From assembly GCA_019322895.1 (NCBI GenBank), contig JAHWHZ010000002.1, positions 62,001 through 126,000 of the forward strand: 64,000 bases of DNA, written 5' to 3'. A model generated the notes under the pieces. That model was not told the DNA's origin. It ran no database searches and saw only the letters and a program-made list of their open reading frames with translations. This document shows positions 24,381-36,100 of this stretch, in pieces (position 1 is the stretch's first letter; every line of letters starts with the position of its first letter). The stretch comes from Candidatus Woesearchaeota archaeon (GTDB lineage Archaea; Nanobdellota; Nanobdellia; Woesearchaeales; ARS49). A program made the position numbers and the translations under genes.

Positions 24381-27300
24381 ATGGTTGAGTGGAATATATA
24401 TAGTGCGGATGAGGAAGTCAAAGAAATAGTTGGACGAAATGTCCTAATCAAGGCAAATGCATTATTTGACCGTGCTCCAAAAAAGTTTGCAAAAAAAGAT
24501 GATCCTACACAACCAGATGCAATTAAGCTCTTTCAATTTCTCTTTCAGAAAAAAATCATAAGCAAATCTCAGATAAATAAGCTTGCCAGAAGACACAGGG
24601 AGCTTGAAGAGCAGGAAGATGCTTTGACCATGCATAACCAGCAGATTCCTGTAACAAACCCGCCTGTTTCTGAAACAATGCCTTATGTCCCTAAAACAAA
24701 GGCAGAATCTCCTGAAACAATAGAAGTCAATGGTTTAGGCGGAAAAGTGCAGGAAGAAGACAGCAGCGGCGCAATAGATATTTTTGGAATTGTTGATGAA
24801 GAAGCTCCACTAACAAAAAAACCAGCAAAAAAAGCTCCTGCAAAAGCATCAAAAAAAACTGCTAAAAAAGAAACAGCATATCCTTTTTTCCAGGAAAAAT
24901 GGTATAAATTCCAGCGAAAGCTTGGCAAAGGAGCAATGGGCGAGGTTGACTTGTGCCTTTATACAAAACTTGATCCAGCAATACCTGTCGCAGTAAAGAA
25001 CATATTGAAAAACCTCGCGACAGACATGTATAAGAAAAGATTCTTGAATGAGCAGAAAGCTGCAACATTATGCATCAATAATCCAAGAGTCGCAAGAATC
25101 CTGGATGTGGGCTGTGACAGCAAAGGAAACCTGCGAATGGCCACAGAATTTGTTGAAGGCAGGCCTCTAACAGATCTGTTGAATGACGTCAAGGAAGGCA
25201 AGCCTTCTGCAAGAACAATGTATCCCCGAGCAGTCCTGCTGCGGCTTGTGCAAGAGATATTATACGGGCTTGACGGAGTGCATGAACAAGGCGTTGTCCA
25301 TAGGGATGTAAAGCCAGACAACATCATGATAACTGACAAGAACGAGGTTAAAATAACTGACTTTGGCATTGCAAAAATAAAAAACAAAAAAGACATATTG
25401 AACGCGATGAAAAACAAGCTGGGGCTGGAAGATGATTTGACCAGCGAAGGATTCTCAGAAACCTCTGCAATGGAGACAAAAGCAGGCACAACTGTGGGAA
25501 CACCAAGGTATATACCGCCTGAACAGATAGACGACTGCTCAAGTGTTGACGGAAGGGCAGACCAATATTCTGTGGGAGTGATGCTGTATGAAATATTGAC
25601 TGAAGAGCCTCCGCACGCAGGAAGAACACTGCAGGAAACACTCAAGAAAATCCTATTTGACATGCCAGAATCACCTTCAACTGTCATCAAAAAGAAACAA
25701 GAAGCAGCAAGAAAGCAGGCAGGAAAAAAGAAACAGAAAATGCGACCTTTAGAGAATATCCCTGCAGACCTTGATGCAATCATAATTAAAGCTCTTGAGA
25801 AAAAGCCTGCAAAAAGATACAGAACTGCAAAAGACATGGCAGATGATATTGAAAGATTCTTGAACTATGAGCCAGTAAAAGCAAGAAAGATAGGACTTAT
25901 TGAAAAGGCAACAAGATGGATGGCACAGCACAGGCTTGCAACAAGTCTTATTGGTCTGCTGCTTGTAGGCGGAATAGGCGCAGGTTTTGCTGTCCAGCAT
26001 CAAAGTGCGCAGACCAGGATTGAACAGAAAGAAAAAGAAAGGGCAAAGGCAGATGCAAGAGCAGCAAAAAAAGAAAAACAAAGAGCAAAGGCAGATGCAA
26101 GAGCAGCAAAAGCAGAAGCAAAAGCAGAAAAGAAGGACAGAGAGATCGCTGAGAAAAATGCAAGATTAGAGGCACTTGCAAGAAAACTTGCAGAAAAAGA
26201 ACGAGACGCTGCTCAAAGAGAAGTAAAAGGGCAGAGTTTGTCTGAAGCAATACTGCTTGGCTTAAAACGTATAAGGCCTGATAAAGATTATTATAATGCT
26301 GCACTAAACCTAATAAATGAAGCAATTACAAAATCAGAAGACTTCTGGATGCCTTATCTAAAAAGAGCAAAACTCAAAGCGACTTTCGGCAAGCACGAAG
26401 AAGCTGAAGAGGATTTTGAGACGGCAAACGAGATGTTCAAGAAACAGTTTGACAAGTATTCTATTGAAATCTGGTTTGAAGCAGGGATGCACTATGGCCT
26501 TCCATTTGAATTAGGAGGCCGGGGAGAAGAGGATCTTGCACTAGAATATTTCGAAAAAGCCTTTAAGGCAGATCCAGACAGCAAACACGGAAAGCTTGCA
26601 AAAGCAGTTGCATTGTTGATCAAAGCAAAGAACAATCCAAAGAATGCAGAGGAACAGCTTGAAAAAGCAATTGAACTTGCTGAAAAATTAACAGAAGACG
26701 TCTATATGCGAAACATAGATGAGACTTGGCTTATCAAAGCATGGGCCAATGGCACCTCTGTCTTTGCAGAATACCAAAACAACCCTTTATTCTTGAAACA
26801 CGCAGACCTGCCTGAAGCAGAGGATGCATTGTTAAAAGTCGTGACTCCAACCAATGGCGAAATCAGCCTCAGGAACTTCCTTGCAGCAATCTTCCTGCAG
26901 CAGGGAAAACACAAAGAAGCAATAGCAGTATACTCCAACATTCTTAAAGTCATAGAAAGAGACTACATATACAACAATCTTGCAATTGCGCGCATACAAG
27001 AAGGCAATTTAGAAGGTGCACTGACAGACATAAATAAATCAATTCAACTCAATAATGAATACCCGCTCGCGTATGTAACAAGGGCAGAGATATTTATGCG
27101 CCAAGGAGGCCATAATAATCTTGAAAAAGCAATACAAGACTGCAATAGAGCAATTGACCTGGATTCAGAGTTGGAGGATGCACACATACATCTAGGAAGA
27201 GCATACCATGTCCAAGGCAATATACAAAAAGCAATAGAGAATTTCAATTATGTTCTTAAAAAATTAAATCCGAAAAATGCAGAAGCACATTACAGATTAG

Positions 27301-27737
27301 GAAATACTTATGCCCACCAAGGACAATTAGACAAAGCAAAATCCCATCTGGATATTGCAATAAAATATAACGACAGACATTTACTTGCGCATTGCGACCG
27401 CGCAATCATTCATGGACTGCATGGCGAATGGAATAAGGCAATAATACACTGCAAAAAAGCAGTGGCAATAGATCCTAGAAGTGGCCAAGCACAAAACGGC
27501 CTTGGAGACTGTTATATCAATTTAAAACAGTATGATAAAGCAGAAAAACCCATTCAAAATGCAATGGCTGTAGGATATGAATTAGCGTATGTAACCTGGG
27601 GAGAATTATTGATGAAAAAAGGAGAATATAATAGAGCAGAAAGAGCTTTCCAGGATGCATACAAGAAAGCGCCTAAATTCAAGCAATTGATTGATAAAAA
27701 TATGGAAGAATTAAGAAAATTAAAAAGAAATAATTAG
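24381..27737 (+). CDS. Ser/Thr protein kinase with membrane segment and TPR repeats
   Basis: A 1118-residue receptor-like kinase. A basic/acidic N-terminal region (1-175) includes a Lys/Ala stretch. The kinase domain spans about 178-495: gly loop GKGAMGEV (182-189), VAVKNI (Lys near 206), HRDVKPDN (near 307-314), DFGIAK (near 327), GTPRYIPPEQ (near 373). One membrane segment lies near 516-537, then a Lys/Ala/Glu coiled coil (540-625), then at least eight TPR-like repeats to the end (for example GNLEGALTDINKSIQLNNEY, and AIENFNYVL). All kinase motifs are intact. The TPR part lies beyond the membrane segment and could sense outside proteins. Paralogous surface genes flank it on the opposite strand. 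Similar kinase-TPR fusions are common in bacteria, so acquisition by transfer is possible. Confidence 0.9.
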   Translation: MVEWNIYSADEEVKEIVGRNVLIKANALFDRAPKKFAKKDDPTQPDAIKLFQFLFQKKIISKSQINKLARRHRELEEQEDALTMHNQQIPVTNPPVSETMPYVPKTKAESPETIEVNGLGGKVQEEDSSGAIDIFGIVDEEAPLTKKPAKKAPAKASKKTAKKETAYPFFQEKWYKFQRKLGKGAMGEVDLCLYTKLDPAIPVAVKNILKNLATDMYKKRFLNEQKAATLCINNPRVARILDVGCDSKGNLRMATEFVEGRPLTDLLNDVKEGKPSARTMYPRAVLLRLVQEILYGLDGVHEQGVVHRDVKPDNIMITDKNEVKITDFGIAKIKNKKDILNAMKNKLGLEDDLTSEGFSETSAMETKAGTTVGTPRYIPPEQIDDCSSVDGRADQYSVGVMLYEILTEEPPHAGRTLQETLKKILFDMPESPSTVIKKKQEAARKQAGKKKQKMRPLENIPADLDAIIIKALEKKPAKRYRTAKDMADDIERFLNYEPVKARKIGLIEKATRWMAQHRLATSLIGLLLVGGIGAGFAVQHQSAQTRIEQKEKERAKADARAAKKEKQRAKADARAAKAEAKAEKKDREIAEKNARLEALARKLAEKERDAAQREVKGQSLSEAILLGLKRIRPDKDYYNAALNLINEAITKSEDFWMPYLKRAKLKATFGKHEEAEEDFETANEMFKKQFDKYSIEIWFEAGMHYGLPFELGGRGEEDLALEYFEKAFKADPDSKHGKLAKAVALLIKAKNNPKNAEEQLEKAIELAEKLTEDVYMRNIDETWLIKAWANGTSVFAEYQNNPLFLKHADLPEAEDALLKVVTPTNGEISLRNFLAAIFLQQGKHKEAIAVYSNILKVIERDYIYNNLAIARIQEGNLEGALTDINKSIQLNNEYPLAYVTRAEIFMRQGGHNNLEKAIQDCNRAIDLDSELEDAHIHLGRAYHVQGNIQKAIENFNYVLKKLNPKNAEAHYRLGNTYAHQGQLDKAKSHLDIAIKYNDRHLLAHCDRAIIHGLHGEWNKAIIHCKKAVAIDPRSGQAQNGLGDCYINLKQYDKAEKPIQNAMAVGYELAYVTWGELLMKKGEYNRAERAFQDAYKKAPKFKQLIDKNMEELRKLKRNN

Positions 27738-27742
27738 AATTC

Positions 27743-30061
27743 TTAGTTTGCGGTTGCTGTTATCGACTTATTAATCACAAAAGACTGCGTAGGATCACCA
27801 ACACTCCACGTCCCCGTCAACTCACAAGCAATCTGCTCACAAGTAACATCAGGCTGCAACTTACCCAACCTAATATCAATACTACTATTCGACATATTAA
27901 TCAAATCAACAACCAACGCATTACCAACAACCCTACTATAACCCGCAGTCGCAGGACCAGGCGTAAAACAACCAGGCGTAGTATCAACATAAGGCGACAA
28001 ACCAGAACAATTACTATTAAGCTGCACCGTCTCATTAAAACTCCTACACACCAACAACAAACTAGTCATATTAAGAACATCATTAGTCGACAAATTAATA
28101 GTCAAATTATAACTCTCAAACATACCCCAAACCTTCTCAACCTCAGCCTGACACCAACCAATATTCGCACCATCAAAAGAACAATTAGCACAAGTACCCA
28201 AAGTCGTATCAAACGTACCATTAAAATTCTGAAAATCCAACTGAAAATTCAAAATATTAATATCCGGAGCAAAAGTCTGAATCCGCACAACCTTATCAGT
28301 CGTAAAACGAGTAGTACCATTAGGATTAGTCGCGTCTAACCCTAAGCTTACGTTAAAATAATCCAGCCAGGCAGAGCTGTTTGTTTTTTCAGGAAAACGT
28401 CCACCCAAGACATAGGTCAGGTAATCACCAGCATGCCCGCCTGTGCTCTGCCAGGCAAGTGCACTGCCAGAATCTGCAGTAAAATTATATATTTTAAATG
28501 CAGTGGCAAAAGAGCTTCCTTCTAATACAATAACCCTTGTTCCAACATTATTGTTCCATGATTGGTTAAAGAGTGAAACATAAACAGCTGGATTTATTTT
28601 TTCTGATGCATCATTTATTGCTCTTAAAGCATTAACTGCAGTGCTACTGCCGTCATTGCCTGAAGTTGTCCAGGCCTGTACAATATTGCTAAACAGACTA
28701 TCCCACACTAAAATCTTGTCTTCTCCATCTGAACCCGCATATCCCTGGTAAATATGGCTTCCTCCAGGAGTGGTATCTGGATTGCCCATGATTGCAAAAG
28801 TTTCTAAGGAGTCAATCTGGCCAATTGCGCCTGTAACCTGCTTGGCATCTATATCTACACTTCCATCATTCTCAAATTTAAATTTTGCAGCCATTGCATA
28901 TTTATTATTGACTGGATCCGTGTATATTCCCGCGCCGGCAAGGTTTATGCTGCCAGTATGTTTTTCAACTAATTCTCGTACACTGGCTCCTCCGACTACA
29001 GGACCCCAAGTTATCGGCGCTGTGTTCATTACGCCGTCTGTATATGTCCAGGCAGTAAAAATCTCCTCATCACCATCTGCAATCCTGTTTACTGTGCCTA
29101 CAATAAATGCTTTAGTATACTCCGTGCCTGCCTCTTCTTCAATAGCCGCATCCTGAGACATGAACACTCCTGCAATATCCAGCTTGGTTGTTCCGCCTGC
29201 TGCGCTTAAGCTCCTGCCAAACAGAGGCGCATTAGTTGCTTCATCATATCCAATAATTGCCGCTCCATTTGAATATTCAATAGGCGAGGTTGATGGATAG
29301 TCAACAATAATGACCTTTCCATAATTAGCAGGCTCCCATTTAAAACGAGGTTTTGGAGGGGGTTCGAATCGCGCTCCAGGAAGAGGAGACACTATATTCA
29401 AATCGATTTCATTAACTTGATACACTAAATTCGTGTTTGGAAAATACATAAAAATCAATGTAGTCAGCTTTCCAGTGATAGGATTTCGCTTAAGCACAAA
29501 AACCTTGTATGTGCCCGGTGCTTGCCCTGCTCCTGGATCTAATTCGTCTATCAGCACATCCTCTACTACATCAGGAGGGTTTACTGTTATTTTTGCGCCT
29601 GCATTAGTACCTGCCTTATCGCTGCCGCTTGTAAGCAGAACAGTCCCTCCTCCTAGAACAGTATCATCTCCTATGACTGCTGCCACCACAGAACCTGTCT
29701 TAACAACAACTTTAGTAATATTTGTCATATTAGTGTGATTCATCTGCTGGTTAAGATATTCCCATGATTTTGCCGGGCTGTCACAATACATTCCATTTGT
29801 CGCATTGCACACCACGTACTGAGTTATATTTGTGCTGTTAAAACAAGTAGCAGAAGAATTGCAAATAACTGTGAGTGTCAAGGTGTTTATAGTCAAAGTG
29901 CCTTGCTGAACCAGATTGATGACTTGCGTAGATGCATTTGTAGAAGCCAATTCAGTTGGTGCACAACCGCCTATACCGCAGGCAGTATCGCCTGCAGAAA
30001 CAAAAACAGCAAATATACTAATCAGGCATAGAAATATAAGCAATAAGACTTTTTTGTTCAT
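27743..30061 (-). CDS. 772-residue surface protein with shared C-terminal module
   Basis: A secreted protein paralogous to the 730-residue one. It has a signal segment in the first 25 residues (LLLIFLCLISIFAVFVSAGD), a Cys/Thr/Asn-rich N-terminal part (GIGGCAPTE, CNSSATCFNSTN), a beta-rich centre with acidic repeats, and a C-terminal module of about 195 residues beginning DATNPNGTTRF and ending VINKSITATAN. The ATG at 30061 is chosen because a clear signal segment follows; the 28 upstream in-frame residues are charged and overlap the end of the giant gene. Codon use is normal except in 27764-28333, the module itself, where every codon ends in T or G. Confidence 0.75.
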   Translation of the reverse strand: MNKKVLLLIFLCLISIFAVFVSAGDTACGIGGCAPTELASTNASTQVINLVQQGTLTINTLTLTVICNSSATCFNSTNITQYVVCNATNGMYCDSPAKSWEYLNQQMNHTNMTNITKVVVKTGSVVAAVIGDDTVLGGGTVLLTSGSDKAGTNAGAKITVNPPDVVEDVLIDELDPGAGQAPGTYKVFVLKRNPITGKLTTLIFMYFPNTNLVYQVNEIDLNIVSPLPGARFEPPPKPRFKWEPANYGKVIIVDYPSTSPIEYSNGAAIIGYDEATNAPLFGRSLSAAGGTTKLDIAGVFMSQDAAIEEEAGTEYTKAFIVGTVNRIADGDEEIFTAWTYTDGVMNTAPITWGPVVGGASVRELVEKHTGSINLAGAGIYTDPVNNKYAMAAKFKFENDGSVDIDAKQVTGAIGQIDSLETFAIMGNPDTTPGGSHIYQGYAGSDGEDKILVWDSLFSNIVQAWTTSGNDGSSTAVNALRAINDASEKINPAVYVSLFNQSWNNNVGTRVIVLEGSSFATAFKIYNFTADSGSALAWQSTGGHAGDYLTYVLGGRFPEKTNSSAWLDYFNVSLGLDATNPNGTTRFTTDKVVRIQTFAPDINILNFQLDFQNFNGTFDTTLGTCANCSFDGANIGWCQAEVEKVWGMFESYNLTINLSTNDVLNMTSLLLVCRSFNETVQLNSNCSGLSPYVDTTPGCFTPGPATAGYSRVVGNALVVDLINMSNSSIDIRLGKLQPDVTCEQIACELTGTWSVGDPTQSFVINKSITATAN
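27764..28333 (-). other. segment of 190 codons that all end in T or G
   Basis: Read in the frame of the 772-residue gene, every triplet from 28333 down to 27764 has T or G as third base; I checked all 190 and found no exception. The next codon upstream (GAC) and the last codons of the gene (ATA, ACA, GCA, ACC, GCA, AAC) break the rule, so the edges coincide with the shared module. The same amino acids in the 730-residue gene are written with mixed third bases. Confidence 0.9.
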
Positions 30062-30134
30062 TTTTAAATCGCTGCGAATTTGATTTTCCTCTTTTTTATC
30101 AATATTTTGCATAAATGATATATAAACATTTCTA

Positions 30135-33100
30135 TCATATCGCACTAACTGTTATTGACTTGTTTATTACAAACTGTTGTGTAGGATCACCAACACCCCA
30201 GGTTCCTGTGAGCTCACAAGCAACCTGCTTGCAGGATCCTGTCGGCGAGATTGTTCCCATTGGTATGCTTAAATTCGTGAAGCCAGTCAAGTTGATATAT
30301 AATGTATTGCCGACAACACTGCTTTTTCCAGGAGTGGCAACCGGCGAGAAGCAGCCTGTTGCTGAATCAGCATGCGGTGAAAGCCCTGAACAATTTGAGT
30401 TTATTGCTACTGTTTCATTAAAGCTCCTGCAAACTAATTGGAGATTAGTCATATTTATCGGTGTTGGCATGGTCAAATTTATAGTAAGATTATAGCTTTG
30501 GAACATACCGAATACTTTTTCTACTTCTACCTGGCACCAGCCAATATTACCGCCGTCAAACGAGCAGTTAGTGCAGGCACCTGTTGTCGAATCAAAAGTT
30601 CCATTGAAGTTCTGAAAGTCCAGCTGCATGTTAAGTATGTTTATATCAGAAGCCAATGTCTCAATTCCAACATATTTGTCTGTAGTGAAAGTCAATGTTC
30701 CATTAGGATTTGTCGCATTATTTGTCGCGTCATAGACTGTGAATTGCTTGTTTATGCTGAAGCTTTGATTATCTCCAGGAACCCACTCTCCCTGCATATA
30801 GCACACAACTGTGCTGCAATTATTTGTAGGTGAAATATTTCCAAGTAATACTGAAGTATTGAAATTGCTGCTGTTTGTCAAGTCAATCGTGTAATTTGTT
30901 CCGCCGCCCACCCAATTGGCGCAGGCAGAGCTATTGTCATTTGAGCCTGTGCAGTTCGGCCCGCCCAGCACATTGACTGCATAATCATACATCGTGCAGA
31001 CAAGCTGCATCTTTTGCATGCTCACAGCGCTTCCATTCAAGAACAACGACATATTATATGGTCCTGCGCCGCCAGTTATCACTTCCTGCTCCAGTTGGCA
31101 AACATTTTCTGAATCATAACTGCAGTTAGTGCAATTGCCTTTCAGTGTCTCAAACCTGCCTTCAAAACTCTGCCTGTCTGTCTTGAAATTGAGGACACTT
31201 ATATCTGGATATGTTGTGCTGACAGAGAGAGCGCCTCCTCTCAAAAAGAAAATTATTTGGTTAGGTGCGGCCTTATTATCAAACATGTCCAGGCAAGTAA
31301 AGTTCAAGGTATGATTGCCTTGCGCCAGTGTCCTGTTGACCTGCAGTGTCTGGTTGGATCCGTCTGGCAGCATTGTGAGATTTGTTCCGCTGTTTATACC
31401 ATCAATCACAGCAGTGCATGTTGATGTTGTATAATTGAAGAGATTTGTTGCATTGTATGAAAGCAACGGCGTACTGTCTGTTATATTAGAACCATTTACA
31501 GGATTCAGGTTCCGGATACAGAAGCTATTGTTGTGGAAACCGACTGTAGAGTATGTTGCGCCATTTGCAAACACGATGCCTGCCTTGTTGTAACAGATTG
31601 TGTTATTGAAAATTCCCTGATAATCAAGATCTCCAACATAGATTCCTGCAGTATTTGCCTCGTATATCTCATTATTATAAATTGTATTATTCGCATGGAC
31701 AGTATTTGGGAAATAAATTGCATATTGAGAACCATTGAAATAATTTTCAGTTATGACGCTTTCCAAAAGATTGCCCACAGTAATATAAGTGCTGGCAGCC
31801 CCTCCATTCGTGAAAGTATTGTTTTTGATTAAAATATCTGTAGGTTGATTTACATTGTTCCAGTATATGCTGTAAGTTCCTGTGAAATTATCAAACCTGT
31901 TTGATTCTATTGTAACATTGCAGACTCTGCCTGGGAAGTATATATCATATAGTGTTGAGCCATTAAACAGGTTGCCTGTGATGTTTAAGTCAACGCTGTA
32001 ATGCCCTGTATACGCCCCTCTGAAGATTGCCTCATACATCCCAATAAAAGTATTGTTATATATTGTATGATTTTTCTTATACGCAACTTGGTTACTTGAT
32101 GCACTATAATAAATACCTCTAGGATTTGTAGTTGTGCTGGCAAAGTAATTATTGGCCATATAGAGCTTCTCTGCAGGCTCATCTCTTTTCATGAAACCAA
32201 TTCCAGTGTATAAGTTGGTGAAATTATTATTTGTTACATTTGAATTGTTTGAGTTTATCAAAGACAATCCAGCTTCATCATTCAGGAAAGCACCCCCAAC
32301 ACCGATAAAAGTGGCATTATCAACAAGACAATTATTCATATCCACTAAAGTAAATCCTGTTTCCGTTGTATGAGACACATTAATTGTCTGGCCATTTACA
32401 TCAGGACAAGGCTCTCTCCAATAATACTGCACAGGATTGCCATTGACTATATTGCCTCTTGTTATGTTGTTTCTATAGAGAGAATTTCCCGGGCCTCCAA
32501 GATAAATACCGAAATAAGCTGGGTTGATAAAGGTATTATTATGCACATCATTGCCGCCATTAAGGAACCTAAAACCATATCTGCAGCTATTGACAGTATT
32601 GTTTGATATCCAGGCAGTAGATGTACCTGCCGTTGCCAAGCCATTGGAGCTTGTCTGTGTACAAGTGATAGAATTATTTGCAAATGTGACGCTTCCTCCA
32701 TTAAAATACACACCATATGCTTGATTATCGCCGACGTTCTTGATAGTGTTGTTATAGAATGTTACATTGCTTAAAGTGCCTGCTGTCTCTACAACTCTTC
32801 TTCCTTGAGAGATATTATTATTCCTGATTGTGCTGTTGGCTGCTGAACCATCAATTTTAAGAGCATATGTATTCAACGCTGTTGAAGTTGAATGTATCTG
32901 GTTGCCGTCAATGATATTATCTCTTCCAGAGGTCATTGTAAACGGCGTTGTATCACCAGAAACAAGATTAGAACTAAAAACAGTATTGTTTGTTTCATAC
33001 AAGCGCACAGTCAGTTCAGTTGCAGGATGATTCGTGAAATTACTATTGTTAATGGTCAGATTATCACAAGCATAAATAACTAGCTCTGCCAGGTTAAGCA

Positions 33101-36100
33101 CCCTGACAGAACCGTCGTTATTCAATCGCTGTACAATTTCATCGGTCCTGTTATACATAAAATAATTAGTTGCATTCTTGCCGTCAACTAAGTTAGTTTT
33201 TCTTAAAGAGACCGGGGTGTTGATATTAGCCAAGTAATATCCCCAAGAGGTGCCAACATTGACCATTGTGTTATTCTCAACTATTGCTGAAGTGCCTGCA
33301 AGAAAATATATAACTCTGCGATTGCCATTATTATTCTTGTTAAAATAATTATGCTTTACTTCATGGTTTGCACCCCGGACATATAAATCATATCCAGGGA
33401 TATTTGTGAAATTGTTGCTATAAACCTTGATACGGTTAACATTATTAATAAATACGCCATATGTGGATGTAGTATCTGCGTTCATAATAGTATTGGATGT
33501 GACATTATTAACACTTGCACTTAATGCAATTGCCCGGGTACGCGTGCTGTTGAATGTATTGTTATAGAACAATGAACTCGTGAAGTCGTCATTCACGCCG
33601 TACTGGAAGTCCTGCACAAAGCAGTGCTTTAATACAATATTGGTTGCCAAGCCATTTGCATAGAGCAATGTATTTGTAGCAGCAGGACCTGTTACCTTAT
33701 GCCCCTGGCAGTTTATTGTAATATTTGCCAGGTTGCTGACATCCCAGCAATTTCCAGCTGAAACCAGGTCATTAAATACGGCATATTTCTTATTAGACTG
33801 CAGCGCTGTGCCGCAAGTGATTGGAAGGTATTGCTTTATAGTAATGTTATTGCTGCACAATTCCGGAGTATCAGTAACAGCGTCTGCAAGTGCAACACAG
33901 GCACGCCATGTTTCATTTACTCTGGTTTCCTGCGAAACAATTGTATTATAATTAGGGTGTCCTTTGTTATAGTTTGCCTTGATCTGTTCAGGAGTCAAAG
34001 TCCTATTGTAAATTCTTACTTCATCAATTGTTCCGTTAAACAGATTAAAGTTTCCAAGTGACTGCCTTCCAATAGTTAAAGGATATGGATAATTTGGAGG
34101 GCCAAAAGCCCAATTGCTTGTTTGATTTGCCTCAAAAGAACCATTCAAATAAATACGCATATCATGAGTGGAATTGACAAAAGTACCGACAATATGATAC
34201 CATTGATCTGGTTTAAGAGTTGTTACAGTTGCGACCCAATAAGCAGCCCCCGGAGGGTAGGCGCCAGTACCATGTATCCCAAACACAGTCCGGTTCGTGA
34301 AAGAATTTATGAACAGAGCATAATTATGACCCGGATTTACGCCGACGCCAGAAGCATCACCCTTATCCAAGATATATTGGGTACCTGCGCCCCCCAGTTT
34401 TCTTGGCTTTATCCACACCTCAACAGAAAAGTTTTCTGAAAGATTCAAGCTATTATCCGCTGGAACAGATATCCCGTCATCAATTCCGTCATAAATATAA
34501 GCACCTCCAGAGATGCCTGCTGCGGTCCAGACAGAACCATTAACAGCTCCATTATTTGCAAACGGAGAATAATCTTTTGCAGTTGTCGCGTTGTTAATGT
34601 TAAAAGGCATCTTCAAGACCATCAAGGACTGGTTGTTGACAAACCAGTCTGTTATGTTTGTCACATCTGGCTGGCCTGTCACATTCTGCGGATAGACTGT
34701 AAGATTCTCATAAGTTGAGTTTGCTCCTGCAGAAGACTGAAGCACAGGATTTGTCTGGTTAGGATAAGTGTAATTCTCACCTAAAGTAAAATTAGAGAAT
34801 CTGGTCGTATTGAATGTATACGTTGTTCCAACATGGCTTATCTCTGTGCAGATACTACCTGGACAAGCAACAAAAGTGCCGTTATCATTCAAATCAACAA
34901 GAGGGTAAGGCACAAAAAAACTTACGCCAAAGAACGTGATGTTGGCAGACTGGTTCAAGCCAGCAACAGCAGAAGAATTGACAAATGCGGAAATATTTCC
35001 GAACTGCACCTGTGTACTCAAATTAAAGATATTATTCAAGGCAGGGAGCCAGGCAATTTCTGCAAAGTTGATTTTTTCTATAGTTAATCCAAGACCATTA
35101 ATATATGTTGCACCGATATCTGAAAAATTTGCATATGCCACATCAAGCCTTCCGGTCATATTAATCACTGAATCAGAATCAAAGGAAACAACCGGTGCAT
35201 TGATTGACGCTGTCGCATTGGTATTTGCAAGGGTTGAATTAATCAAGTTAAATGAGTTTGTTGCAGTGGCTGTCACGCTGTTGTTATATCTTGCCAAGGC
35301 ATTTGTTATGTTGAAAGTAGTTCTGTTCAAATAACCAATTGTTTCATCATTTGTCTGGAACTGGAAGCCTTTGACTATGTCAACAACATCATTTGGTCTG
35401 TCAATGAAAGCAACTGTTCCTATTTCGCCAATGCTGCCAACACCTGCCGCTGTAACAGGAATACCTCCTGAAACATCTGCCTTAAGGAAATCATTTATTG
35501 TCCAAGATGTTGTGTTATAAAAGACCGCGATTCTTCCTCCTCCGCCGCCAGAACCCGGCTGGTTAACACCAAGCGCATTCTTGGTGCCGCCTCCTCTTGC
35601 AGTCAAATTAGCAAAACCTGTCAAGTTATATGCAGAGATATATATTCCTCCACCAGAACCTCCGCCGCTGATCTGTGGATTGGCCACAAATCCAGTAGCA
35701 TTTCCACCATCTGAAATCAAATTACCATTAAGGTTCAATACATTTGAAGCAATGATGCTAATCAAACCACCGCCATGTCCGCCTTGTGAAGCTAATGCAC
35801 CCGTACTCCTGCCTCCTGAACCAAAAGTTATTGGCTGGAATGAACTGCTATAGATATTTCCGCCCAGACTTCCTCCTCCTTTACCACCATAGCCGCCACC
35901 GCCACCGTGCCATCCTGCACCACTAATTGCACCAACACCAGGACCATTATCCCTAGAGTATCCAAACTCAGAAGCATCGATTATTGATGTGCTGTCCATA
36001 GTTATATTAACTGCAGTTATGTTTGCATTGCCGATTATTCTTGAATTGTTTTGTATGAAAATTCTTGTAGCATTTAATGTAATCATATTCGTTGCATTTT

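Noticed and set aside
27764..28333. Long open frame on the plus strand opposite the T/G-ending codon run
   Set aside because: Stop codons start with T, and the plus-strand triplets here all start with A or C, so openness is a forced result of the codon bias. The frame contains no ATG and its product is a low-diversity mix of Ile, Thr, Asn, Arg and Gln.
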